A stretch of DNA of 64,000 nucleotides from Hippasteria phrygiana (Eukaryota; Echinodermata; Asteroidea; Valvatida; Goniasteridae), in assembly GCA_037893225.1 (NCBI GenBank), contig JAZGUH010000364.1, forward strand, positions 682,001 through 746,000, given 5' to 3'. A model generated the notes under the pieces. The model did not search any database. It was not told where the DNA came from and worked only from the letters and a program-made list of their open reading frames with translations. Position 1 is the stretch's first letter. Every line of letters begins with the position of its first letter. Shown here piece by piece: positions 24,201-37,600 of the stretch. A program made the position numbers and the translations under genes.

Positions 24201-25820
24201 AAGAAACTGGCTGGAGCGGGATTCGAACATGCGACCTCCGAGTTACCGCACGGGCGGTCTACCAACTGAGCTATCTTGCCCTATATTGGCGGTCTCCCAA
24301 ATTGTCATTGTCTTTGTTCGGGTTGGCGCTAGTCAGAAGTCATAAACCCAGAATGCTGTATAGCCAGGGATCACACCCAATTTTACGATACAACCTGGGA
24401 AGCGACATTGTGGGAATCACTCAATGAGTGATACGACTTTTTAACTTATTATTCGTCAATCCACAAGGAAAGCTGACTAGGTAAGTTTGAATACAATTTT
24501 CACAGTGAACAAAGAAACTGGCCGGAGCGGGATTCGAACCTGCGACTTCCGCGTTACCGTACCGGCGCTCTACCAACTGAGCTATCTTGGACTATGTTGG
24601 CGGTCTCCCAAATTGTCATTGTCTTTGTTCGGGTGGGCGCTAGTCAGAAGTCATGAACCCAGAATGCTGTATAGCCAGGGATGACACCCAATTTTACGAT
24701 ACAAACTGGGAAGCGACATTGTGGGGATCACTCATTGAGGATACGACTTTATATAAATTTGAATACATTTTCACAGTGAACAAAGAAACTGACTGGAGCG
24801 GGATTCGAACCTGCGACATCCGGGTTACCGTACCAGCGCTCTACCAACTGAGCTATCTTGCCCTATATTGGCGGTCTCCCAAATTGTCATTGTCTTTGTT
24901 CGGGTTGGCGCTAGTTAGAAGTGATGAACCCAGATGCTGTATAGCCAGGGATCACACCCAATTTTACGATACAACCTGGGAAGCGACATTGTGGGGATCA
25001 CTCATTGAGGATACGACTTTATATAGATTTGAATACATTTTCACAGTGAACAAAGAAACTGGCTGGAGCGGGATTGGAACCTGCGACCTCCGCGTTACCG
25101 TACCGCCGCTCTACCAACTGAGCTATCTTGGCCTATGTTGGCGGTCTCCCAAATTGTCATTGTCTTTGTTCGGGAGGGCGCTAGTCAGAAGTCATGAACC
25201 CAGAATGCTGTATAGCCAGGGATCACACCAAATTTTACGATACAACCTGGGAAGCGACATTGTGGGGATCACTCATTGAGGATACGACTTTATATAGATT
25301 TGAATACATTTTCACAGTGAACAAAGAAACTGGCTGGAGCGGGATTCGAACCTGCGACCTCCGGGTTCCTTACCGGCGCTCAACCAACTGAGCTATCTTG
25401 CCCTATGTCGGCGGTCTCCCAAATTGTCAGTATCTTTGTTCGGGTGGGCGCTAGTCAGAAGTCATCAACCCAGAATGCTGTATAGCCAGGGATCACACCC
25501 AATTTTACGATACAACCTGGGAAGCGACATTGTGGGAATCACTCAATGAGGATACGACTTTTTAACTTATTATTCGTCAATCCACAAGGAAAGCTCACTA
25601 GGTAAATTTGAATACAATTTTCACAGTGAACAAAGAAACTGGCAGGAGCAGAATTCGAACTTGCGACCTCCAAATTACCGCACGGGCGGTCTACCAACTG
25701 AGCTATCTTGCCCTATATTGGCGGTCTCCCAAATTGTCATTGTCTTTGTTCGGGTTGCCGCTAGTCAGAAGTCATAAACCCAGAATGCTGTATAGCCAGG
25801 GATCACACCCAATTTTACGA
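21255..25820. repeat. 2,283-bp tandem duplication (two near-identical copies)
   Basis: Copy 1 is about 21255-23537 and copy 2 about 23538-25820. Nine cores in a row match at an offset of 2,283 bp (for example 21654/23937, 22236/24519, 22777/25060). Both copies share rare private changes: ccagatgctgtatag (1-bp deletion), gcgctagttagaagtgatg and the class G core with cgccgctc. I found no difference by eye. Part of the segment recurs a third time from 26491 at an offset of 2,554 bp (2,283 + 271). Confidence 0.9.
22777..22849 (-). pseudogene. Class G tRNA-like core (B box destroyed)
   Basis: The plus strand reads gggattggaacctgcgacc, so the B box is GGTTCCAATCC and the nearly invariant G57 is lost. 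The other mark is accgccgctc. The A box is intact. Other class G cores are at 25060, 27344, 28466, 30481, 33657, 35401, 38311, 40947, 42690 and 43231. They occupy the place held by class B in the 851-bp trimers, just before class D. Loss of G in the B box is expected to weaken TFIIIC binding strongly. Confidence 0.7.
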
Positions 25821-28800
25821 TACAACCTGGGAAGCGACATTGTGGGGATCACTCATTGAGGATACGACTTTATACAGATTTGAATACATTTTCACAGTGA
25901 ACAAAGAAACTGGCAGGAGCGGGATTCGAACCTCCGACTTCCGCGTTACCGTACCGGCGCTCTACCAACTGAGCTATCTTGGCCTATGTTGGCGGTCTCC
26001 CAAATTGTCATTGTCTTTGTTCGGGTGGGCGCTAGTCAGAAGTCATGAACCCAGAATGCTGTATAGCCAGGGATCACACCAAATTTTACGATACAACCTG
26101 GGAAGCGACATTGTGGGGATCACTCATTGAGGATACGACTTTATATAGATTTGAATACATTTTCACAGTGAACAAAGAAACTGGCTGGAGCGGGATTCGA
26201 ACCTGCGACCTCCGGGTTCCTTACCGGCGCTCTACCAACTGAGCTATCTTGCCCTATGTCGGCGGTCTCCCAAATTGTCAGTATCTTTGTTCGGGTGGGC
26301 GCTAGTCAGAAGTCATAAACCCAGAATGCTGTATAGCCAGGGATCACACCCAATGTTACGATACAACCTGGGAAGCGACATTGTGGGAATCACTCAATGA
26401 GGATACGACTTTTTAACTTATTATTCGTCAATCCACAAGGAAAGCTGACTAGGTAAATTTGAATACAATTTTCACAGTGAACAAAGAAACTGGTAGGAGC
26501 GGAATTCGAACTTGCGACCTCCAAATTACAGCACGGGCGGTCTACCAACTGAGCTATCTTGCCCTATATTGGCGGTCTCCCAAATTGTCATTGTCTTTGT
26601 TCGGGTTGCCGCTAGTCAGAAGTCATCAACCCAGAATGCTGTATAGTCAGGGATCACACCCAATTTTACGATACAACCTGGGAAGCGACATTGTGGGGAT
26701 CACTCATTGAGGATACGACTTTATATAAATTTGAATACATTTTCACAGTGAACAAAGAAACTGGCTGGAGCGGGATTCGAACATGCGACCTCCGAGTTAC
26801 CGCACGGGCGGTCTACCAACTGAGCTATCTTGCCCTATATTGGCGGTCTCCCAAATTGTCATTGTCTTTGTTCGGGTTGGCGCTAGTCAGAAGTCATAAA
26901 CCCAGAATGCTGTATAGCCAGGGATCACACCCAATTTTACGATACAACCTGGGAAGCGACATTGTGGGAATCACTCAATGAGTGATACGACTTTTTAACT
27001 TATTATTCGTCAATCCACAAGGAAAGCTGACTAGGTAAGTTTGAATACAATTTTCACAGTGAACAAAGAAACTGGCCGGAGCGGGATTCGAACCTGCGAC
27101 TTCCGCGTTACCGTACCGGCGCTCTACCAACTGAGCTATCTTGGACTATGTTGGCGGTCTCCCAAATTGTCATTGTCTTTGTTCGGGTGGGCGCTAGTCA
27201 GAAGTGATGAACCCAGAATGCTGTATAGCCAGGGATCACACCCAATTTTACGATACAACCTGGGAAGCGACATTGTGGGGATCACTCATTGAGGATACGA
27301 CTTTATATAGATTTGAATACATTTTCCCAGTGAACAAAGAAACTGGCTGGAGCGGGATTGGAACCTGCGACCTCCGCGTTACCGTACCGCCGCTCTACCA
27401 ACTGAGCTATCTTGGCCTATGTTGGCGGTCTCCCAAATTGTCATTGTCTTTGTTCGGGAGGGCGCTAGTCAGAAGTCATGAACCCAGAATGCTGTATAGC
27501 CAGGGATCACACCAAATTTTACGATACAACCTGGGAAGCGACATTGTGGGGATCACTCATTGAGGATACGACTTTATATAGATTTGAATACATTTTCACA
27601 GTGAACAAAGAAACTGGCTGGAGCGGGATTCGAACCTGCGACCTCCGGGTTCCTTACCGGCGCTCAACCAACTGAGCTATCTTGCCCTATGTCGGCGGTC
27701 TCCCAAATTGTCAGTATCTTTGTTCGGGTGGGCGCTAGTCAGAAGTCATCAACCCAGAATGCTGTATAGCCAGGGATCACACCCAATTTTACGATACAAC
27801 CTGGGAAGCGACATTGTGGGAATCACTCAATGAGGATACGACTTTTTAACTTATTATTCGTCAATCCACAAGGAAAGCTCACTAGGTAAATTTGAATACA
27901 ATTTTCACAGTGAACAAAGAAACTGGCAGGAGCAGAATTCGAACTTGCGACCTCCAAATTACCGCACGGGCGGTCTACCAACTGAGCTATCTTGCCCTAT
28001 ATTGGCGGTCTCCCAAAATGTCATTGTCTTTGTTCGGGTTGCCGCTAGTCAGAAGTCATAAACCCAGAATGCTGTATAGCCAGGGATCACACCCAATTTT
28101 ACGATACAACCTGGGAAGCGACATTGTGGGGATCACTCATTGAGGATACGACTTTATATAAATTTGAATACATTTTCACAGTGAACAAAGAAACTGACTG
28201 GAGCGGGATTCGAACCTGCGACATCCGGGTTACCGTACCAGCGCTCTACCAACTGAGCTATCTTGCCCTATATTGGCGGTCTCCCAAATTGTCATTGTCT
28301 TTGTTCGGGTTGGCGCTAGTCAGAAGTGATGAACCCAGAATGCTGTATAGCCAGGGATCACACCCAATTTTACGATACAACCTGGGAAGCGACATTGTGG
28401 GGATCACTCATTGAGGATACGACTTTATATAGATTTGAATACATTTTCACAGTGAACAAAGAAACTGGCTGGAGCGGGATTGGAACCTGCGTAATCCGCG
28501 TTACCGTACCGCCGCTCTACCAACTGAGCTATCTTGGCCTATGTTGGCGGTCTCCCAAATTGTCATTGTCTTTGTTCGGGTGGGCGCTAGTCAGAAGTCA
28601 TGAACCCAGAATGCTGTATAGCCAGGGATCACACCAAATTTTACGATACAACCTGGAAAGCGACATTGTGGGGATCACTCATTGAGGATACGACTTTATA
28701 TAGATTTGAATACATTTTCACAGTGAACAAAGAAACTGGCTGGAGCGGGATTCGAACCTGCGACCTCCGGGTTCCTTACCGGCGCTCTACCAACTGAGCT

Positions 28801-29615
28801 ATCTTGCCCTATGTCGGCGGTCTCCCAAATTGTCAGTATCTTTGTTCGGGTGGGCGCTAGTCAGAAGTCATAAACCCAGAATGCTGTATAGCCAGGGATC
28901 AAACCCAATTTTACGATACAACCTGGGAAGCGACATTGTGGGAATCACTCAATGAGGATACGACTTTTTAACTTATTATTCGTCAATCCACAAGGAAAGC
29001 TGACTAGGTAAATTTGAATACAATTTTCACAGTGAACAAAGAAACTGGCAGGAGCGGAATTCGAACTTGCGACCTCCAAATTACCGCACGGGCGGTCTAC
29101 CAACTGAGCTATCTTGCCCTATATTGGCGGTCTCCCAAATTGTCATTGTCTTTGTTCGGGTTGGCGCTAGTCAGAAGTCATAAACCCAGAATGCTGTATA
29201 GCCGGGGATCACACCCAATTTTACGATACAACCTGGGAAGCGACATTGTGGGGATCACTCATTGAGGATACGACTTTATATAAATTTGAATACATTTTCA
29301 CAGTGAACAAAGAAACTGGCTGGAGCGGGATTCGAACATGCGACCTCCGAGTTACCGCACGGGCGCTCTACCAACTGAGCTATCTTGCCCTATGTTGGCG
29401 GTCTTCCAAATTGTCATTGTCTTTGTTCGGATGGGCGCTAGTCAGAAGTCATCAACCCAGAATGCTGTATAGCCAGGGATCACACCCAATTTTACGATAC
29501 AACCTGGGAAGCGACATTGTGGGAATCACTCAATGAGGATACGACTTTTTAACTTATTATTCGTCAATCCACAAGGAAAGCTGACTAGGTAAATTTGAAT
29601 ACAATTTTCACAGTG

Positions 29616-29621
29616 AAAAAA
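29616..29621 (-). terminator. Class H T6 run, possible Pol III terminator
   Basis: Class H units read gtgaaaaaagaaactggc on the plus strand, where other classes read gtgaacaaagaaactgg. A C-to-A change fuses two A runs into T6 on the minus strand, five bases beyond the core. The same run is at 32793, 36553, 36865, 37446, 38610, 39501, 40082, 41246 and 42137 (start positions). It is confined to about 29.6-42.2 kb. Confidence 0.45.
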
Positions 29622-32600
29622 GAAACTGGCAGGAGCGGGATTCGAACTTGCGACCTCCGAGTTACCGCACGGGCGCTCTACCATCTGAGCTATCTTGCCC
29701 TATGTTTTTCGGTCTTCCAAATTGTCATTGTCTTTGTTCGGGTGGGCGCTAGTCAGAAGTCATCAACCCAGAATGCTGTATAGCCAGGGATCACCCCCAA
29801 TTTTACGATACAACATGGGAAGCGACATTGTGGGAATCACTCAATGAGTGATACGACTTTTTAACTTATTATTCGTCAATCCACAAGGAAAGCTGACTAG
29901 GTAAGTTTGAATACAATTTTCACAGTGAACAAAGAAACTGGCAGGAGAGGGATTCGAACCTGCGACTTCCGCGTTACCGTACCGGCGCTCTACCAACTGA
30001 GCTATCTTGGACTATGTTGGCGGTCTCCCAAATTGTCATTGTCTTTGTTCGGGTGGGCGCTAGTCAGAAGTCATGAACCCAGAATGCTGTATAGCCAGGG
30101 ATGACACCCAATTTTACGATACAAACTGGGAAGCGACATTGTGGGGATCACTCATTGAGGATACGACTTTATATAAATTTGAATACATTTTCACAGTGAA
30201 CAAAGAAACTGACTGGAGCGGGATTCGAACCTGCGACATCCGGGTTACCGTACCAGCGCTCTACCAACTGAGCTATCTTGCCCTATATTGGCGGTCTCCC
30301 AAATTGTCATTGTCTTTGTTCGGGTTGGCGCTAGTTAGAAGTGATGAACCCAGAATGCTGTATAGCCAGGGATCACACCCAATTTTACGATACAACCTGG
30401 GAAGCGTCATTGTGGGGATCACTCATTGAGGATACGACTTTATATAGATTTGAATACATTTTCACAGTGAACAAAGAAACTGGCTGGAGCGGGATTGGAA
30501 CCTGCGACCTCCGCGTTACCGTACCGCCGCTCTACCAACTGAGCTATCTTGGCCTATGTTGGCGGTCTCCCAAATTGTCATTGTCTTTGTTCGGGAGGGC
30601 GCTAGTCAGAAGTCATGAACCCAGAATGCTGTATAGCCAGGGATCACACCAAATTTTACGATACAACCTGGGAAGCGACATTGTGGGGATCACTCATTGA
30701 GGATACGACTTTATATAGATTTGAATACATTTTCACAGTGAACAAAGAAACTGGCTGGAGCGGGATTCGAACCTGCGACCTCCGGGTTCCTTACCGGCGC
30801 TCTACCAACTGAGCTATCTTGCCCTATGTCGGCGGTCTCCCAAATTGTCAGTATCTTTGTTCGGGTGGGCGCTAGTCAGAAGTCATAAACCCAGAATGCT
30901 GTATAGCCAGGGATCACACCCAATTTTACGATACAACCTGGGAAGCGACATTGTGGGAATCACTCAATGAGGATACGACTTTTTAACTTATTATTCGTCA
31001 ATCCACAAGGAAAGCTGACTAGGTAAATTTGAATACAATTTTCACAGTGAACAAAGAAACTGGCAGGAGCGGAATTCGAACTTGCGACCTCCAAATTACC
31101 GCACGGGCGGTCTACCAACTGAGCTATCTTGCCCTATATTGGCGGTCTCCCAAATTGTCATTGTCTTTGTTCGGGTTGCCGCTAGTCAGAAGTCATCAAC
31201 CCAGAATGCTGTATAGTCAGGGATCACACCCAATTTTACGATACAACCTGGGAAGCTACATTGTGGGGATCACTCATTGAGGATACGACTTTATATAAAT
31301 TTGAATACTTTTTCACAGTGAACAAAGAAACTGGCTGGAGCGGGATTCGAACATGCGACCTCCGAGTTACCGCACGGGCGGTCTACCAACTGAGCTATCT
31401 TGCCCTATATTGGCGGTCTCCCAAATTGTCATTGTCTTTGTTCGGGTTGGCGCTAGTCAGAAGTCATAAACCCAGAATGCTGTATAGCCAGGGATCACAC
31501 CCAATTTTACGATACAACCTGGGAAGCGACATTGTGGGAATCACTCAATGAGTGATACGACTTTTTAACTTATTATTCGTCAATCCACAAGGAAAGCTGA
31601 CTAGGTAAGTTTGAATACAATTTTCACAGTGAACAAAGAAACTGGCCGGAGCGGGATTCGAACCTGCGACTTCCGCGTTACCGTACCGGCGCTCTACCAA
31701 CTGAGCTATCTTGGACTATGTTGGCGGTCTCCCAAATTGTCATTGTCTTTGTTCGGGTGGGCGCTAGTCAGAAGTCATGAACCCAGAATGCTGTATAGCC
31801 AGGGATGACACCCAATTTTACGATACAAACTGGGAAGCGACATTGTGGGGATCACTCATTGAGGATACGACTTTATATAGATTTGAATACATTTTCACAG
31901 TGAACAAAGAAACTGGCTGGAGCGGGATTCGAACCTGCGACCTCCGGGTTCCTTACCGGCGCTCTACCAACTGAGCTATCTTGCCCTATGTCGGCGGTCT
32001 CCCAAATTGTCAGTATCTTTGTTCGGGTGGGCGCTAGTCAGAAGTCATAAACCCAGAATGCTGTATAGCCAGGGATCAAACCCAATTTTACGATACAACC
32101 TGGGAAGCGACATTGTGGGAATCACTCAATGAGGATACGACTTTTTAACTTATTATTCGTCAATCCACAAGGAAAGCTGACTAGGTAAATTTGAATACAA
32201 TTTTCACAGTGAACAAAGAAACTGGCAGGAGCGGAATTCGAACTTGCGACCTCCAAATTACCGCACGGGCGGTCTACCAACTGAGCTATCTTGCCCTATA
32301 TTGGCGGTCTCCCAAATTGTCATTGTCTTTGTTCGGGTTGGCGCTAGTCAGAAGTCATAAACCCAGAATGCTGTATAGCCGGGGATCACACCCAATTTTA
32401 CGATACAACCTGGGAAGCGACATTGTGGGGATCACTCATTGAGGATACGACTTTATATAAATTTGAATACATTTTCACAGTGAACAAAGAAACTGGCTGG
32501 AGCGGGATTCGAACATGCGACCTCCGAGTTACCGCACGGGCGCTCTACCAACTGAGCTATCTTGCCCTATGTTGGCGGTCTTCCAAATTGTCATTGTCTT

Positions 32601-34535
32601 TGTTCGGATGGGCGCTAGTCAGAAGTCATCAACCCAGAATGCTGTATAGCCAGGGATCACACCCAATTTTACGATACAACCTGGGAAGCGACATTGTGGG
32701 AATCACTCAATGAGGATACGACTTTTTAACTTATTATTCGTCAATCCACAAGGAAAGCTGACTAGGTAAATTTGAATACAATTTTCACAGTGAAAAAAGA
32801 AACTGGCAGGAGCGGGATTCGAACTTGCGACCTCCGAGTTACCGCACGGGCGCTCTACCATCTGAGCTATCTTGCCCTATGTTTTTCGGTCTTCCAAATT
32901 GTCATTGTCTTTGTTCGGGTGGGCGCTAGTCAGAAGTCATCAACCCAGAATGCTGTATAGCCAGGGATCACACCCAATTTTACGATACAACCTGGGAAGC
33001 GACATTGTGGGAATCACTCAATGAGGATACGACTTTTTAACTTATTATTCGTCAATCCACAAGGAAAGCTGACTAGGTAAATTTGAATACAATTTTCACA
33101 GTGAACAAAGAAACTGGCAGGAGCGGAATTCGAACTTGCGACCTCCAAATTACCGCACGGGCGGTCTACCAACTGAGCTATCTTGCCCTATATTGGCGGT
33201 CTCCCAAATTGTCATTGTCTTTGTTCGGGTTGCCGCTAGTCAGAAGTCATCAACCCAGAATGCTGTATAGTCAGGGATCACACCCAATTTTACGATACAA
33301 CCTGGGAAGCTACATTGTGGGGATCACTCATTGAGGATACGACTTTATATAAATTTGAATACTTTTTCACAGTGAACAAAGAAACTGGCTGGAGCGGGAT
33401 TCGAACATGCGACCTCCGAGTTACCGCACGGGCGGTCTACCAACTGAGCTATCTTGCCCTATATTGGCGGTCTCCCAAATTGTCATTGTCTTTGTTCGGG
33501 TTGGCGCTAGTCAGAAGTCATAAACCCAGAATGCTGTATAGCCAGGGATCACACCCAATTTTACGATACAACCTGGGAAGCGACATTGTGGGGATCACTC
33601 ATTGAGGATACGACTTTATATAGATTTGAATACATTTTCACAGTGAACAAAGAAACTGGCTGGAGCGGGATTGGAACCTGCGACCTCCGCGTTACCGTAC
33701 CGCCGCTCTACCAACTGAGCTATCTTGGCCTATGTTGGCGGTCTCCCAAATTGTCATTGTCTTTGTTCGGGAGGGCGCTAGTCAGAAGTCATGAACCCAG
33801 AATGCTGTATAGCCAGGGATCACACCAAATTTTACGATACAACCTGGGAAGCGACATTGTGGGGATCACTCATTGAGGATACGACTTTATATAGATTTGA
33901 ATACATTTTCACAGTGAACAAAGAAACTGGCTGGAGCGGGATTCGAACCTGCGACCTCCGGGTTCCTTACCGGCGCTCTACCAACTGAGCTATCTTGCCC
34001 TATGTCGGCGGTCTCCCAAATTGTCAGTATCTTTGTTCGGGTGGGCGCTAGTCAGAAGTCATAAACCCAGAATGCTGTATAGCCAGGGATCACACCCAAT
34101 TTTACGATACAACCTGGGAAGCGACATTGTGGGAATCACTCAATGAGGATACGACTTTTTAACTTATTATTCGTCAATCCACAAGGAAAGCTGACTAGGT
34201 AAATTTGAATACAATTTTCACAGTGAACAAAGAAACTGGCAGGAGCGGAATTCGAACTTGCGACCTCCAAATTACCGCACGGGCGGTCTACCAACTGAGC
34301 TATCTTGCCCTATATTGGCGGTCTCCCAAATTGTCATTGTCTTTGTTCGGGTTGCCGCTAGTCAGAAGTCATAAACCCAGAATGCTGTATAGCCAGGGAT
34401 CACACCCAATTTTACGATACAACCTGGGAAGCGACATTGTGGGGATCACTCATTGAGGATACGACTTTTTAACTTATTATTCGTCAGTCCACAAGGAAAG
34501 CTGACTAGGTAAATTTGAATACAATTTTCACAGTG

Positions 34536-34545
34536 AAAAAAAAAA
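34536..34545 (-). terminator. T10 run directly after a tRNA-like core
   Basis: Ten A in a row on the plus strand, one base from the core at 34547-34619, make this the longest homopolymer run I found in the array. On the minus strand it would be a very strong Pol III stop. It probably derives from the class H T6 run by one more G-to-A change. Confidence 0.55.
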
Positions 34546-34546
34546 C

Positions 34547-34619
34547 TGGCAGGAGCGGGATTCGAACTTGCTACCTCCGAGTTACCGCACGGGCGCTCTA
34601 CCAACTGAGCTATCTTGCC
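34547..34619 (-). tRNA. Class H-like core with T10 downstream, likely pseudogene
   Basis: The core is 73 bp with an intact A box. The B box is AGTTCGAATCC. The anticodon arm CCCGT-GCGGTAA-CTCGG pairs badly, and the T stem GCAAG/CCCGC has two mismatches. It has the best terminator in the window but a weak fold, so an unstable Pol III transcript is more likely than a mature tRNA. Confidence 0.45.
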
Positions 34620-37600
34620 CTATGTTTTTCGGTCTTCCAAATTGTCATTGTCTTTGTTCGGGTGGGCGCTAGTCAGAAGTCATCAACCCAGAATGCTGTA
34701 TAGCCAGGGATCACACCCAATTTTACGATACAACATGGGAAGCGACATTGTAGGAATCACTCAATGAGTGATACGACTTTTTAACTTATTATTCGTCAAT
34801 CCACAAGGAAAGCTGACTAGGTAAATTTGAATACAATTTTCACAGTGAACAAAGAAACTGGTAGGAGCGGGATTCGAACCTGCGACTTCCGCGTTACCGT
34901 ACCGGCGCTCTACCAACTGAGCTATCTTGGACTATGTTGGCGGTCTCCCAAATTGTCATTGTCTTTGTTCGGGTGGGCGCTAGTCAGAAGTCATGAACCC
35001 AGAATGCTGTATAGCCAGGGATGACACCCAATTTTACGATACAAACTGGGAAGCGACATTGTGGGGATCACTCATTGAGGATACGACTTTATATAAATTT
35101 GAATACATTTTCACAGTGAACAAAGAAACTGACTGGAGCGGGATTCGAACCTGCGACATCCGGGTTACCGTACCAGCGCTCTACCAACTGAGCTATCTTG
35201 CCCTATATTGGCGGTCTCCCAAATTGTCATTGTCTTTGTTCGGGTTGGCGCTAGTCAGAAGTGATGAACCCAGAATGCTGTATAGCCAGGGATCACACCC
35301 AATTTTACGATACAACCTGGGAAGCGACATTGTGGGGATCACTGATTGAGGATACGACTTTATATAGATTTGAATACATTTTCACGGTGAACAAAGAAAC
35401 TGGCTGGAGCGGGATTGGAACCTGCGAAATCCGCGTTACCGTACCGCCGCTCTACCAACTGAGCTATCTTGGCCTATGTTGGCGGTCTCCCAAATTGCCA
35501 TTGTCTTTGTTCGGGTGGGCGCTAGTCAGAAGTCATGAACCCAGAATGCTGTATAGCCAGGGATCACACCAAATTTGACGATACAACCTGGAAAGCGACA
35601 TTGTGGGGATCACTCATTGAGGATACGACTTTATATAGATTTGAATACATTTTCACAGTGAACAAAGAAACTGGCTGGAGCGGGATTCGAACCTGCGACC
35701 TCCGGGTTCCTTACCGGCGCTCTACCAACTGAGCTATCTTGCCCTATGTCGGCGGTCTCCCAAATTGTCAGTATCTTTGTTCGGGTGGGCGCTAGTCAGA
35801 AGTCATAAACCCAGAATGCTGTATAGCCAGGGATCAAACCCAATTTTACGATACAACCTGGGAAGCGACATTGTGGGAATCACTCAATGAGGATACGACT
35901 TTTTAACTTATTATTCGTCAATCCACAAGGAAAGCTGACTAGGTAAATTTGAATACAATTTTCACAGTGAACAAAGAAACTGGCAGGAGCGGAATTCGAA
36001 CTTGCGACCTCCAAATTACCGCACGGGCGGTCTACCAACTGAGCTATCTTGCCCTATATTGGCGGTCTCCCAAATTGTCATTGTCTTTGTTCGGGTTGGC
36101 GCTAGTCAGAAGTCATAAACCCAGAATGCTGTATAGCCGGGGATCACACCCAATTTTACGATACAACCTGGGAAGCGACATTGTGGGGATCACTCATTGA
36201 GGATACGACTTTATATAAATTTGAATACATTTTCACAGTGAACAAAGAAACTGGCTGGAGCGGGATTCGAACATGCGACCTCCGAGTTACCGCACGGGCG
36301 CTCAACCAACTGAGCTATCTTGCCCTATGTTGGCGGTCTTCCAAATTGTCATTGTCTTTGTTCGGATGGGCGCTAGTCAGAAGTCATAAACCCAGAATGC
36401 TGTATAGCCAGGGATCACACCCAATTTTACGATACAACCTGGGAAGCGACATTGTGGGAATCACTCAATGAGGATATACGACTTTTTAACTTATTATTCG
36501 TCAATCCACAAGGAAAGCTGACTAGGTAAATTTGAATACAATTTTCACAGTGAAAAAAGAAACTGGCAGGAGCGGGATTCGAACTTGCGACCTCCGAGTT
36601 ACCGCACGGGCGCTCTACCATCTGAGCTATCTTGCCCTATGTTTTTCGGTCTTCCAAATTGTCATTGTCTTTGTTCGGGTGGGCGCTAGTCAGAAGTCAT
36701 CAACCCAGAATGCTGTATAGCCAGGGATCACACCCAATTTTACGATACAACATGGGAAGCGACATTGTGGGAATCACTCAATGAGTGATACGACTTTTTA
36801 ACTTATTATTCGTCAATCCACAAGGAAAGCTGACTAGGTAAATTTGAATACAATTTTCACAGTGAAAAAAGAAACTGGCAGGAGCGGGATTCGAACTTGC
36901 GACCTCCAAATTACCGCACGGGCGGTCAACCAACTGAGCTATCTTGCCCTATATTGGCGGTCTCCCAAATTGTCATTGTCTTTGTTCGGGTTGCCGCTAG
37001 TCAGAAGTCATAAACCCAGAATGCTGTATAGCCAGGGATCACACCCAATTTTACGATACAACCTGGGAAGCGACATTGTGGTGATCACTCATTGAGGATA
37101 CGACTTTATATAAATTTGAATACATTTTCACAGTGAACAAAGAAACTGGCTGGAGCGGAATTCGAACATGCGACCTCCGAGTTACCGCACGGGCGGTCTA
37201 CCAACTGAGCTATCTTGCCCTATATTGGCGGTCTCCCAAATTGTCATTGTCTTTGTTCGGGTTGGCGTTAGTCAGAAGTCATAAACCCAGAATGCTGTAA
37301 AGCCAGGGATCACACCCAATTTTACGATACAACCTGGGAAGCGACATTGTGGGAATCACTCAATGAGGATACGACTTTTTAACTTATTATTCGTCAATCC
37401 ACAAGGAAAGCTGACTAGGTAAATTTGAATACAATTTTCACAGTGAAAAAAGAAACTGCCAGGAGCGGGATTCGAACTTGCGACCTCCGAGTTACCGCAC
37501 GGGCGCTCTACCAACTGAGCTATCTTGCCCTATGTTTTTCGGTCTTCCAAATTGTCATTGTCTTTGTTCGGGTGGGCGCTAGTCAGAAGTCATCAACCCA

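Larger units (their letters stand above)
19096..29045 (-). repeat. Hexamer higher-order repeat block (A-E-F-C-B/G-D)
   Basis: Cores start at 19096, 19367, 19679, 19952, 20223, 20494, 20803, 21074, 21345, 21654, 21925, 22236, 22507, 22777, 23048, 23357, 23628, 23937, 24208, 24519, 24790, 25060, 25331, 25640, 25911, 26182, 26491, 26762, 27073, 27344, 27615, 27924, 28195, 28466 and 28737. A-to-A spacing is 1,707 bp (19096 to 20803) and 1,703 bp (21654 to 23357, 23937 to 25640). Trimers of 851 bp (20803, 25640) and one A-D dimer of 580 bp (23357 to 23937) interrupt it. Members keep the same cyclic order when some are skipped, as expected from unequal crossing-over in register. Confidence 0.9.
29046..36843 (-). 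repeat. Variable-length higher-order repeats with class H inserted
   Basis: Cores start at 29046 (A), 29317 (E), 29627 (H), 29939 (F), 30210 (C), 30481 (G), 30752 (D), 31061 (A), 31332 (E), 31643 (F), 31914 (D), 32223 (A), 32494 (E), 32804 (H), 33115 (A), 33386 (E), 33657 (G), 33928 (D), 34237 (A), 34547 (H), 34859 (F), 35130 (C), 35401 (G), 35672 (D), 35981 (A), 36252 (E) and 36564 (H). A-to-A distances are 2,015, 1,162, 892, 1,122, 1,744 and 895 bp. The D-A-E-H segment beginning at 28737 recurs from 31914 (offset 3,177 bp) and 35672. All three carry the private linker change gggatcaaacccaatt. Confidence 0.85.
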
